Assembly (NCBI RefSeq): GCF_030816715.1 | Contig: NZ_JAUSYH010000001.1 | Coordinates: 5,642,001-5,706,000, forward strand | Direction of reading: 5' to 3' | From: Streptomyces achromogenes | Lineage (GTDB): Bacteria; Actinomycetota; Actinomycetes; Streptomycetales; Streptomycetaceae | DNA length: 64,000 nucleotides | Shown here: piece after piece, positions 7,945-15,905 of the stretch | Numbering within the stretch: the stretch's first letter is position 1 | How the letters are laid out: every line of letters starts with the position of its first letter | Notes under the pieces: model-generated | The model's database searches: none | What the model was told of the DNA's origin: nothing | Seen by the model: only the letters and a program-made list of their open reading frames with translations | Position numbers and translations under genes: made by a program

Positions 7945-9852
7945 ATGGCCACGCGCCACGACATTCGCAACGTAGCCATCGTCGCCCACGTCGACCACGG
8001 CAAGACGACTCTGGTCGATGCCATGCTCAAGCAGGCGGGCGCCTTCGCCGCGCACGCCGCCGAGTCGCTCGACGACCGCATGATGGACTCGAACGACCTG
8101 GAGCGTGAGAAGGGCATCACGATCCTCGCCAAGAACACGGCGGTGAAGTACCACCCCAAGGACGGGGGGGACGTCGTCACCATCAACATCATCGACACCC
8201 CCGGCCACGCCGACTTCGGCGGTGAGGTCGAGCGCGGCCTGTCGATGGTGGACGCCGTCGTGCTGCTGGTGGACGCCTCCGAAGGTCCGCTGCCGCAGAC
8301 CCGCTTCGTGCTGCGCAAGGCGCTTCAGGCCCGCCTGCCCGTCATCCTGTGCATCAACAAGACGGACCGCCCGGACTCGCGCATCGACGAGGTCGTCAAC
8401 GAGGCCTACGACCTCTTCCTCGACCTCGACGCCGACGAGGACCAGATCGAGTTCCCGATCGTCTACGCCTGCGCCCGCGACGGCGTCGCCTCGCTGACCA
8501 AGCCGGAGGACGGCACGGTCCCGAAGGACAGTGACAGCCTGGAGCCCTTCTTCTCCACGATCCTGTCGCACGTCCCGGCTCCCGAGTACGACGAGGAGGC
8601 CCCGCTCCAGGCACACGTCACCAACCTGGACGCCGACAACTTCCTCGGTCGTATCGCGCTGCTGCGCGTCGAGGAGGGCGAGCTGCGCAAGGGCCAGACC
8701 GTCACGTGGATCAAGCGTGACGGCTCCATGTCCAACGTGCGCATCACCGAACTGCTGATGACCGAGGCGCTCACCCGCAAGCCCGCCGAGAAGGCCGGCC
8801 CGGGCGACATCTGCGCCGTCGCCGGCATCCCGGAGATCATGATCGGCGAGACCCTCGCCGACCCGGAGAACCCGATCGCGCTGCCGCTCATCACGGTCGA
8901 CGAGCCGGCGATCTCCATGACCATCGGCACCAACACCTCGCCGCTGGTCGGCCGGGGCGGCACCGGCAAGGGCGCCGACAACAAGGCCGCGGTCAAGGAC
9001 CGCAAGGTCACCGCCCGTCAGGTCAAGGACCGCCTCGACCGCGAGCTGGTCGGTAACGTCAGCCTCCGGGTCCTGGACACCGAGCGTCCCGACGCCTGGG
9101 AGGTGCAGGGCCGCGGCGAGCTGGCGCTGGCCATCCTGGTCGAGCAGATGCGCCGCGAGGGCTTCGAACTGACCATCGGCAAGCCGCAGGTCGTCACCAA
9201 GGACGTCGACGGCAAGGTCTACGAGCCCGTCGAGCGCATGACGATCGACGTGCCCGAGGAGCACATGGGCGCGGTCACGCAGCTCATGGGCGTCCGCAAG
9301 GGCCGCATGGACAACATGTCCAACCACGGCTCGGGCTGGGTCCGCATGGAGTTCGTCGTGCCGTCCCGCGGTCTCATCGGCTTCCGTACCGAGTTCCTGA
9401 CCGGTACGCGCGGCACGGGCATCGCGCACTCCATCCACGAGGGCCACGAGCCGTGGTTCGGCACGCTGACCACCCGTAACAACGGCTCGCTCGTCGCCGA
9501 CCGCGCAGGCGCCGTCACCGCGTTCGCGATGACGAACCTCCAGGAGCGCGGCGTGCTGTTCACCGACCCCGGCACCGAGGTGTACGAGGGCATGATCGTC
9601 GGCGAGAACTCGCGCTCCGACGACATGGACGTGAACATCACCAAGGAGAAGAAGCTCACGAACATGCGGTCCTCGTCGGCCGACTCGTTCGAGGCGATCG
9701 TGCCGCCGCGCAAGCTCTCGCTCGAGCAGTCGCTGGAGTTCTGCCGCGACGACGAGTGCGTCGAGGTGACCCCGGAGGCGGTGCGCATCCGCAAGGTCGT
9801 GCTCGACCAGCGCGACCGCGCCCGCACCGCCAGCCGCGCCAAGCACGGCTGA
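7945..9852 (+). CDS. typA: Translational GTPase TypA/BipA
   Basis: A 635-residue ribosome-associated GTPase related to EF-G and LepA, linked to 50S assembly and stress growth. G1 is AHVDHGKT (about residues 14-21), G2 lies in LEREKGITI, G3 is DTPGHADF and G4 is NKTD. The BipA-specific C-terminal region (PSRGLIGFRTEFLTGTRG) is present. I use ATG 7945 (MATRHDIRNVAIVAHVDHG) rather than the in-frame start 90 bp upstream because homology begins there and GGGAGA lies about 10 bases before it. It stands alone, between the orphan binding protein and the permease clusters. Confidence 0.95.
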   Translation: MATRHDIRNVAIVAHVDHGKTTLVDAMLKQAGAFAAHAAESLDDRMMDSNDLEREKGITILAKNTAVKYHPKDGGDVVTINIIDTPGHADFGGEVERGLSMVDAVVLLVDASEGPLPQTRFVLRKALQARLPVILCINKTDRPDSRIDEVVNEAYDLFLDLDADEDQIEFPIVYACARDGVASLTKPEDGTVPKDSDSLEPFFSTILSHVPAPEYDEEAPLQAHVTNLDADNFLGRIALLRVEEGELRKGQTVTWIKRDGSMSNVRITELLMTEALTRKPAEKAGPGDICAVAGIPEIMIGETLADPENPIALPLITVDEPAISMTIGTNTSPLVGRGGTGKGADNKAAVKDRKVTARQVKDRLDRELVGNVSLRVLDTERPDAWEVQGRGELALAILVEQMRREGFELTIGKPQVVTKDVDGKVYEPVERMTIDVPEEHMGAVTQLMGVRKGRMDNMSNHGSGWVRMEFVVPSRGLIGFRTEFLTGTRGTGIAHSIHEGHEPWFGTLTTRNNGSLVADRAGAVTAFAMTNLQERGVLFTDPGTEVYEGMIVGENSRSDDMDVNITKEKKLTNMRSSSADSFEAIVPPRKLSLEQSLEFCRDDECVEVTPEAVRIRKVVLDQRDRARTASRAKHG

Positions 9853-9933
9853 CCAGCGCCGGGCACGGGCTGATCCGCTCCCAGCGCGGCCGACCAGCGC
9901 CGGGCACAGGCTGATCAGCGCCAAGCACGGCTG
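9832..9933 (+). repeat. Degenerate about 20-nt repeats duplicating the typA 3' end
   Basis: The last codons and stop of typA (GCGCCAAGCACGGCTGA) recur downstream with small changes: 9855-9873 (GCGCCGGGCACGGGCTGA), a diverged copy at 9874-9893, 9896-9914 (GCGCCGGGCACAGGCTGA) and 9917-9933 (GCGCCAAGCACGGCTG). The copies are head to tail, about 20 nt apart. Confidence 0.7.
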
Positions 9934-9970
9934 TACCGCGGGCAGTTCAGCGCTCCGGCACGTTCCGCAG

Positions 9971-10001
9971 CCCGGGTGCCCCCGTCACGGGGGCGCCCGG
10001 G
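9971..10001 (+). terminator. Strong stem-loop terminator after typA
   Basis: CCCGGGTGCCCCCG pairs with CGGGGGCGCCCGGG (14 bp, one G-T wobble) around a TCA loop, followed by TTCTG. It separates typA from the convergent hypothetical gene. Confidence 0.8.
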
Positions 10002-10112
10002 TTCTGTGCGAACGGCGGCGGGCGGGCTGCCGGGCGGGTCGGGGCGGACAGGCGGGACGGACGGGAGGACGGGGCCCCGGGGGTCGCGGCGGCCGTGGCC
10101 GTACGGCCGTCG

Positions 10113-10493
10113 TCAGGGTTCGCGGACCGCGAGCACCGCTTCCCGGACGTCCGGGTCCGCGGCGAGGCGGTCCGGCAGCCCGGCGACCGCGGGGGTGGTC
10201 CAGCCGGCCACGGCCCACACCACGCGTCCGGGAGATACCGCCGGCCGACCGTCTGCGGGGCCCCGCGGAATCCGGTGCACCTCGCGCGGCGCGATCGCCC
10301 GGGGCACGAACACCTCGTGCCCGCGCGGGTCTTCGAGCGCCGCGATCCGCCGTACCGCCTCGGCGGCCGCGACCGCTGCCTGCGCGCCCCGGGCGGCGCC
10401 CCGGTGGTGACCCGCGAGCACCGGCTCGGCGTCGTCCAGCCGCACGTGGACGGCGAACCAGGCCGCCCCGGCTGCCGAACCGGGCGAGCTCAC
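10113..10493 (-). CDS. Hypothetical protein (126 aa)
   Basis: The minus-strand frame from GTG 10493 to the stop at 10113 has the near-uniform G/C third positions of real Streptomyces genes. The start is uncertain: an in-frame ATG lies further upstream at 10577, but the codon quality between 10494 and 10577 is poor. The protein is soluble, with an Ala-rich helix (ARGAQAAVAAAEAVRRIAAL), a central EVFVPRAIAPREVHRIPRG and a C-terminal VVWAVAGWTTPAVAGLP. I recognise no family. It converges on typA and diverges from the first peptide permease operon. Confidence 0.55.
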   Translation of the reverse strand: MSSPGSAAGAAWFAVHVRLDDAEPVLAGHHRGAARGAQAAVAAAEAVRRIAALEDPRGHEVFVPRAIAPREVHRIPRGPADGRPAVSPGRVVWAVAGWTTPAVAGLPDRLAADPDVREAVLAVREP

Positions 10494-11082
10494 GCGGCCA
10501 TTGATGGGAGAGGGTGTGCGACGGCCGGAAGGCCGCCGGGACCGGCAGGGGCTTGTGCGGCCGGTGTTAAGGAACACGTAGGGAAAACCCTTCGTTCTGG
10601 GCCCGGAGTCCGCTTCGAGCGACTTTCCCTACTAACCTGCTGTGTGAACGGAGAGTCCGCGCGGCATCGGCGCGCCTCCGTGAGCCGCCGGGCGCTCCAT
10701 GAGGGGCACCCCGAGCCGGCCGGTACGCCCGGGCATACGGGCGCAAGTGATTTTCCCTCTGTGGCGTCCGATATACGGACAGTGATCCCCGATAGATGTG
10801 TAACAAGTCCGTTTCGCAGGGATCTTTCTGCTAACTGTTTGTCCGGATTTTGGAAGAAGTACACGCCAGGTGTGATCGAACCGAGACCTCGTGGGTGTGG
10901 TTCGGTCAGATTCCATGCCAGATAGTTAGGCGCGTAGAGCTCGGGGTTGACGGGTCATGCGCTGCAGGGGGCGGCGACTCACGAGCCTGCGGGGGTACTC
11001 CACCTTCTCCGTCCTTGTCGACCGGGTGAGTGCTGTGTGCTCCCTTTTGCGGTGAAAACCAGGACTCACGAGGAGGAACCCC
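10494..11082. other. 589-bp regulatory region upstream of first oligopeptide permease operon
   Basis: No convincing gene. The region is locally AT-rich (about 10560-10640 and 10740-10880), unlike the rest of the window, as expected for promoters of a developmental transporter. It contains the GTCCG-ATATA-CGGAC inverted repeat listed separately. The sequence just before 11083 carries a strong RBS (AGGAGGAA). Confidence 0.5.
10766..10780. promoter_or_regulatory. GTCCG-ATATA-CGGAC inverted repeat
   Basis: A 5-bp inverted repeat around ATATA, about 300 bp upstream of the first permease operon. The 13-mer CCGATATACGGAC inside it recurs exactly at 23663-23675, just after the second permease operon. 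A regulator site is plausible but unproven. Confidence 0.35.
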
Positions 11083-12735
11083 ATGCGTGGTGCCAACAGC
11101 GCCAAGTGGGTGGCGGGGGCGATCGTCATTGCTCTCGCCGCGACTGCCTGTGGTGGCAGTGACGACGACAGCAGCAGCAGCGGCAAGGGCGCGGGCAAGG
11201 CCGGCGGCACCTTCCGGCTGGGCATCACGGAGCCGGTCGCCATCGACCCGTACAACTCCCAGGAGTCCGAGGGCATCCTGGTCACGGACAACCTCTTCAC
11301 GGGGCTGTACGAGCCGACCGCGGACGGCAAGGTCATCCCGGCCCTCGCCACCTCCAAGGAGGTCAGCGCGGACGGCAAGACCTGGACCTTCAAGATCAAG
11401 CCGGGCACCAAGTTCTCCAACGGCGAAGCGGTGGACGCCGAGTCGTTCATCCGCGGCTGGAACCGCGTCGCGCAGAAGACGGCGGCCTCCGACGTCGCCT
11501 ACCACCTGGCCGGCATCGCGGGCTTCGACGACGTCCAGGCGGGCAAGGCGACCACCATGTCCGGCCTGAGCGCCCCGGACGCCAACACCCTCCAGGTGAA
11601 GCTCTCCGCCCCGGACTTCGAGTTCTACGTCAAGACCACGCACACGGTCTTCAGCCCGGTGCCCAAGGTCGCCGGTGACGCGAAGAACAAGACGTACAAC
11701 GAGGCGCCGATCGGCAACGGCCCCTTCAAGATGCAGGGCTCCTGGCAGCACAACAAGTCGATCACGCTGGTCCGCAACGACAGCTACGGTCTGACCAAGG
11801 CCAAGCTCGACGAGGTCAAGATCGAGATCCTCAACTCCAACAACGGCGTCACGCTGGAGTACCAGGGCTTCGAGGCGGGCACCTTCGACTGGGCCCGTAT
11901 GCCCACCCCGCAGCTGCCGGCCGCCAAGGCCAAGTACGACGCGCAGGGTGAGTGGATCGACGAGAACACGAACGGGATGAACTACCTTCTCCCGATCACC
12001 GACAACGGTCCGCTCAAGGACAAGAAGGCCCGCGAGGCCATCTCGTACGCGATCGACCGGGACGCCATCATCAAGGGCGTCTTCCAGGGCATGCAGACCA
12101 AGTCGACGACGATCCTGCCGCCCGCCTTCACCAGCGTGTACCAGAAGGACCTGTGCCAGTCCTGCATCAAGTCGGACCCGGCGAAGGCCAAGCAGCTCGC
12201 GAAGGAGGCCGGCCTCACCCCCGGCACCACGATCGAGCTCGGCTACAACACGGGCGCCGGCCACGAGGAGTGGATCCAGGCCGTCAAGCAGCAGGTGGAG
12301 AAGGTCCTCGGCGTGAAGGTGAAGGCGACCGGCAAGCCGTTCGCCGAGCTGCTCGCCGACCAGCAGAAGCCGGGCGCCACGGGCATGTACCGCTTCGCGT
12401 GGGGCGCGGACTACCCGACGCCGGACAACTTCCTCTACCCGCTGCTCGACACCGCGTCCATCAACAAGGACGCGTCGGGCAAGGTCACCGGTGACAACCG
12501 CGGTCGTTACAGCAACCCGGCGTTCGACGCCCTGCTGGCCAAGGCCCGCGCCACCGAGGCCGAGGCCGGTCGCAACGACCTGTACAAGCAGGCGGAGAAG
12601 CTCGCCATGGACGACATGGCCCTGATCCCGCTGTGGAACCGCACCCAGCTGCGTCTCGCCAACACCAAGAAGTTCGCCGACATCAAGATGGACTTCCACG
12701 AGGACCCGAACCTCGCCGAGATCAGCCTGAAGTAA
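11083..12735 (+). CDS. Oligopeptide-binding lipoprotein of first BldK-like permease
   Basis: A 550-residue SBP_bac_5 lipoprotein that captures peptides outside the membrane. The signal peptide ends in the lipobox ATAC, lipidated Cys23, followed by a D/S-rich linker (GGSDDDSSSSGKGAG). The mature domain starts GGTFRLGITEPVAIDP and ends ALIPLWNRTQL, the usual OppA/DppA landmarks. ATG 11083 follows AGGAGGAAC at ideal spacing. It heads a complete operon of two permeases and two ATPases. From memory, S. coelicolor has bldK (SCO5112-5116), needed for aerial mycelium, next to a paralogous cluster at this locus. I cannot say which of the two clusters here is the bldK orthologue, so no symbol is given. 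Confidence 0.9.
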   Translation: MRGANSAKWVAGAIVIALAATACGGSDDDSSSSGKGAGKAGGTFRLGITEPVAIDPYNSQESEGILVTDNLFTGLYEPTADGKVIPALATSKEVSADGKTWTFKIKPGTKFSNGEAVDAESFIRGWNRVAQKTAASDVAYHLAGIAGFDDVQAGKATTMSGLSAPDANTLQVKLSAPDFEFYVKTTHTVFSPVPKVAGDAKNKTYNEAPIGNGPFKMQGSWQHNKSITLVRNDSYGLTKAKLDEVKIEILNSNNGVTLEYQGFEAGTFDWARMPTPQLPAAKAKYDAQGEWIDENTNGMNYLLPITDNGPLKDKKAREAISYAIDRDAIIKGVFQGMQTKSTTILPPAFTSVYQKDLCQSCIKSDPAKAKQLAKEAGLTPGTTIELGYNTGAGHEEWIQAVKQQVEKVLGVKVKATGKPFAELLADQQKPGATGMYRFAWGADYPTPDNFLYPLLDTASINKDASGKVTGDNRGRYSNPAFDALLAKARATEAEAGRNDLYKQAEKLAMDDMALIPLWNRTQLRLANTKKFADIKMDFHEDPNLAEISLK

Positions 12736-12740
12736 CCGGG

Positions 12741-12809
12741 CGCCGCGCGACGCGGCGTCTGGAGACGGGGGCCGTGGGAACCGAGACGCACTCTCGGATG
12801 CCACGGCCC
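12741..12809 (+). terminator. Two consecutive stem-loops between binding-protein and permease genes
   Basis: CGCCGCG-CGA-CGCGGCG (12741-12757) is followed by GGGCCGTGG (12769-12777) pairing with CCACGGCCC (12801-12809), which encloses a smaller CCGAG/CTCGG hairpin. In transporter operons such intergenic hairpins usually protect or partly terminate the mRNA so that the binding protein exceeds the permeases. Confidence 0.5.
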
Positions 12810-12923
12810 TCGACGACCGTCGGGAGCGGTGTGATCCACTCTCCCGCCCCTTACCCCTACCGCCCCACCAACCTGGGGGGAGGGAGCTGCCACGAGAGCG
12901 GCAGCGAGGCAGAGAGGCAAGTC

Positions 12924-13850
12924 ATGGGAAGGTATGTGGTCCGCAGGCTGGGCCAGTTGGTCGTCGTCGTGCTCGGCGCGACGATGATCCTGTTCGCCTG
13001 CCTGTTCGTGCTCCCGGGTGACCCGGTCGGGCAGATCGCGGGCAGCGACAAGGCACGCGACCCCGCGGTGATCGCGCAGCTGCACAAGCAGTACGGACTC
13101 GACGACCCGCTGATCGTGCAGTACGGCAACTACGTGGGCAAGCTCGTCCAGGGAGACCTCGGCGAGGACTACACGCAGAGCCGGCCGGTCTCCGAGATCC
13201 TCGGTCCGAAGCTGGCCAACACGGCCAAGCTGGCCACCGCCGCGATCGTGCTCGACATCATCATCGGCATCTCGGTCGGTGTGCTGGCGGCGATGCGCAG
13301 GTACTCGATCTGGGACGTGTCGGCGACCTTCGTCACCACGCTGGCGATCGGTGTCCCCTCGATCGTGCTCGGCATGATCATGCAGCGCGTCTTCGTCATC
13401 GAGCTGGGCTGGTTCCCGTTGATCGCCGACGACAGCTTCAACTCGATCGTCCTGCCGGCCGTGACGCTGGCGATCATCGACGCGGCACTCGTCGCCCAGC
13501 TCGCCCGCAGCACGATGCTCGAAGTCCTGGGCGCCGACTACGTCAAGACGGCCGTGGCCAAGGGACTTCCGCGGCGCACGGTGCTCACGCGGCACATCCT
13601 GCGCAACTCGGTCATCCCCGTGATCACCTATCTGGGCATCTCCTTCGGTGGTCTCCTCGGGGGCGCGATCATCACCGAGACGATCTTCAACTGGAACGGC
13701 ATCGGTCTCGCGCTGATCCAGGCGATCCAGCAGAACAACAACCCCGTCATCGTGGGCGTGGTGACCATCAGCGTGGCGGTCTTCGTCGTGCTGAACCTGG
13801 TCGTCGACCTGCTGTACGCCGCTCTGGACCCGCGTATCCGACTGGCCTGA
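12924..13850 (+). CDS. Oligopeptide ABC transporter permease (OppB/DppB type)
   Basis: A 308-residue inner-membrane permease with six membrane helices. The N-terminus GRYVVRRLGQLVVVVLG and the FVLPGDP segment are typical of DppB. The EAA loop that contacts the ATPase reads DYVKTAVAKGLPRR. ATG 12924 follows GAGAGG. Second gene of the first peptide operon, 188 bp after the binding protein and 33 bp before the second permease. It forms a heterodimeric channel with the next gene product. Confidence 0.92.
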   Translation: MGRYVVRRLGQLVVVVLGATMILFACLFVLPGDPVGQIAGSDKARDPAVIAQLHKQYGLDDPLIVQYGNYVGKLVQGDLGEDYTQSRPVSEILGPKLANTAKLATAAIVLDIIIGISVGVLAAMRRYSIWDVSATFVTTLAIGVPSIVLGMIMQRVFVIELGWFPLIADDSFNSIVLPAVTLAIIDAALVAQLARSTMLEVLGADYVKTAVAKGLPRRTVLTRHILRNSVIPVITYLGISFGGLLGGAIITETIFNWNGIGLALIQAIQQNNNPVIVGVVTISVAVFVVLNLVVDLLYAALDPRIRLA

Positions 13851-13883
13851 CCCGTAGGGCCGCCCCCATCTAGGAGTCACACC

Positions 13884-14807
13884 ATGACCGAACTCGCCAC
13901 AGGCGCGGGCGAGCCGAAGACGGCCGACCCCGTCTCGGCCTCCAAGGACGCCGAACCCAGCGTCGTCAGGGTCAGCCAGTGGTCCGACATCCGGCACCGC
14001 TTCGTGCAGAACAAGCTCGCCGTGCTCGGCCTGGCCATCATCGTCGTCCTCATCCTCGCCGCGATATTCGCGCCCCTGCTCGCGCCGCACGACCCCCTCG
14101 AGCAGGACCTGAACGCGACCCTGCAGTCCCCGGGCGCGGGGCACTGGCTCGGCACCGACTCGCTCGGCCGCGACCAGCTCTCCCGTCTCATCTACGGCAG
14201 CCGCATCGCCATGATCGTCGGCCTCGCCTCGATCCTCGTCGCGATGACCCTCGGCATCCTCTTCGGCGCGCTGGCCGGTTACTACGGCCGCTGGCTGGAC
14301 ACCGTGATCATGCGCGTGGCGGACATCTTCTTCGCCTTCCCGCTGCTGATCGGCGCCATCGTCATCATCCTGCTCATGGGCCGCGGCGTGATGCCGGTGG
14401 TCCTGTCGCTGGGCATCTTCTCCTGGGCGACGTTCGCCCGGCTGCTGCGCAGTCAGATCCTGTCGGTGCGTGAGATGGACTACGTGCACGCGGCGAAGGC
14501 GCTCGGCGCGAGCCAGGGCCGGATCATCCGCAAGCACATCCTGCCCAACTCGCTGACCTCGGTCCTGGTGTACGGCACCAGCAACGTCGGCATCGCGATC
14601 GTGGCCGAGGCGTCGCTGTCCTACCTGGGCGTCGGCGTCGACCCCGAGGTCGCGGAGTGGGGCAACATGATCGCCGCGGGCCGCGGGTTCATGGGAGTCA
14701 AGGACTTCATGTGGACCTACCCCAGCATCGCGATCGTCATCACCGCGCTGGGCTTCATCCTGCTGGGCAACGGCCTTCGCGACGCGCTCGACCCGAAGCT
14801 CCGGTGA
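13884..14807 (+). CDS. Oligopeptide ABC transporter permease (OppC/DppC type)
   Basis: A 307-residue permease. It has the N-terminal OppC_N cytosolic segment (SQWSDIRHRFVQNKLAVLG) followed by a first helix, then the periplasmic loop LAPHDPLEQDLN and a core with the EAA loop DYVHAAKALGASQGRII. The family-typical GTDSLGRDQLSR motif after the first loop is present. ATG 13884 follows TAGGAG. It lies within the first peptide operon, between the first permease and the first ATPase. Confidence 0.92.
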   Translation: MTELATGAGEPKTADPVSASKDAEPSVVRVSQWSDIRHRFVQNKLAVLGLAIIVVLILAAIFAPLLAPHDPLEQDLNATLQSPGAGHWLGTDSLGRDQLSRLIYGSRIAMIVGLASILVAMTLGILFGALAGYYGRWLDTVIMRVADIFFAFPLLIGAIVIILLMGRGVMPVVLSLGIFSWATFARLLRSQILSVREMDYVHAAKALGASQGRIIRKHILPNSLTSVLVYGTSNVGIAIVAEASLSYLGVGVDPEVAEWGNMIAAGRGFMGVKDFMWTYPSIAIVITALGFILLGNGLRDALDPKLR

Positions 14808-14858
14808 TCCGCAGCCATGAGTCGAACCCCCCTGAGCAAGCAAGACGAAGGTGATGGC

Positions 14859-15905
14859 ATGACCAGCCTGGAGCAGGCTCCCTCGAACGCCGGGCCGGAC
14901 GGGTCCGCGCCCCTTCTCGAAGTCCGCGACCTGCACGTGGAGTTCAAGATCCGTGACTCCGTGACCAAGGCGGTCAACGGTGTCAACTACAGCGTCAACG
15001 CGGGCGAGACGCTCGCCGTGCTGGGCGAGTCGGGCTCCGGCAAGTCCGTCACGGCGCAGGCCATCATGGGCATCCTGGACAGCCCTCCCGGGCGGATCAG
15101 CAAGGGCGAGATCTTCTTCCAGGGCCAGGACATCCTGAGCCTGCCGGAGAGCGAGCGGCGCAAGCTGCGCGGCGCCAAGATGGCGATGATCTTCCAGGAC
15201 GCGCTGTCGTCCCTCAACCCCGTGCTGTCCGTCGGCTTCCAGCTGGGCGAGATGTTCCGGGCCCACCAGGGGCTGTCCCGCAAGGACGCCAAGGCCAAGG
15301 CCATCGACCTGATGGACCGGGTGCGCATACCCGCCGCGCGTCAGCGCGTCGGCGACTACCCGCACCAGTTCTCCGGCGGTATGCGCCAGCGCATCATGAT
15401 CGCCATGGCGCTGGCGATGGAACCGGACCTGATCATCGCCGACGAGCCGACCACCGCGCTCGACGTGACGGTCCAGGCCCAGGTCATGGACCTGCTCGCG
15501 GAGTTGCAGCGCGAGTACCAGATGGGCCTCATCCTCATCACCCACGACCTCGGCGTGGTCGCGGACGTGGCCGACAAGATCGCGGTCATGTACGCCGGCC
15601 GCATCGTCGAGACCGCGCCGGTGCACGAGCTGTACAAGCGCCCCGCGCACCCGTACACCCGCGGCCTGCTGGACTCGATCCCGCGCCTGGACCAGAAGGG
15701 CCAGGAGCTGTACGCGATCAAGGGTCTGCCGCCCAACCTGCTGAACATCCCCGCCGGTTGCGCCTTCAACCCGCGCTGCCCCAAGGCACAGGACATCTGC
15801 CGTACGGAGGTCCCGGCGCTGCTTCCGGTGACCGAGCAGGACGGCACCGAGCTGGTCGGCCGAGGTTCGGCATGCCACTTCTGGAAGGAGACGATCCATG
15901 GCTGA
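14859..15905 (+). CDS. Oligopeptide ABC transporter ATP-binding protein (OppD/DppD type)
   Basis: A 348-residue ATPase. It shows Walker A GESGSGKS, the Q-loop at MIFQDALSSLNP, the signature FSGGMRQRI and Walker B LIIADEPTTALD. The C-terminal oligopeptide/dipeptide extension carries the Cys-containing CAFNPRCPKAQDIC motif seen in DppD proteins that bind an Fe-S cluster. An in-frame ATG at 14817 would add 14 residues, but the AAGGTGAT sequence before 14859 is the better RBS. The 3' end overlaps the next ATPase gene by 8 nt. Confidence 0.9.
   Translation: MTSLEQAPSNAGPDGSAPLLEVRDLHVEFKIRDSVTKAVNGVNYSVNAGETLAVLGESGSGKSVTAQAIMGILDSPPGRISKGEIFFQGQDILSLPESERRKLRGAKMAMIFQDALSSLNPVLSVGFQLGEMFRAHQGLSRKDAKAKAIDLMDRVRIPAARQRVGDYPHQFSGGMRQRIMIAMALAMEPDLIIADEPTTALDVTVQAQVMDLLAELQREYQMGLILITHDLGVVADVADKIAVMYAGRIVETAPVHELYKRPAHPYTRGLLDSIPRLDQKGQELYAIKGLPPNLLNIPAGCAFNPRCPKAQDICRTEVPALLPVTEQDGTELVGRGSACHFWKETIHG

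Noticed and set aside
7696..9924. 742-aa minus-strand frame opposite typA
   Set aside because: Shadow of typA; composition is low-complexity Ala/Leu/Val/Asp/His with no motif.
10632..10916. Minus-strand 94-aa ORF in the regulatory region before the first permease operon
   Set aside because: Composition and third positions do not resemble Streptomyces genes, and it lies in an AT-rich probable promoter area.
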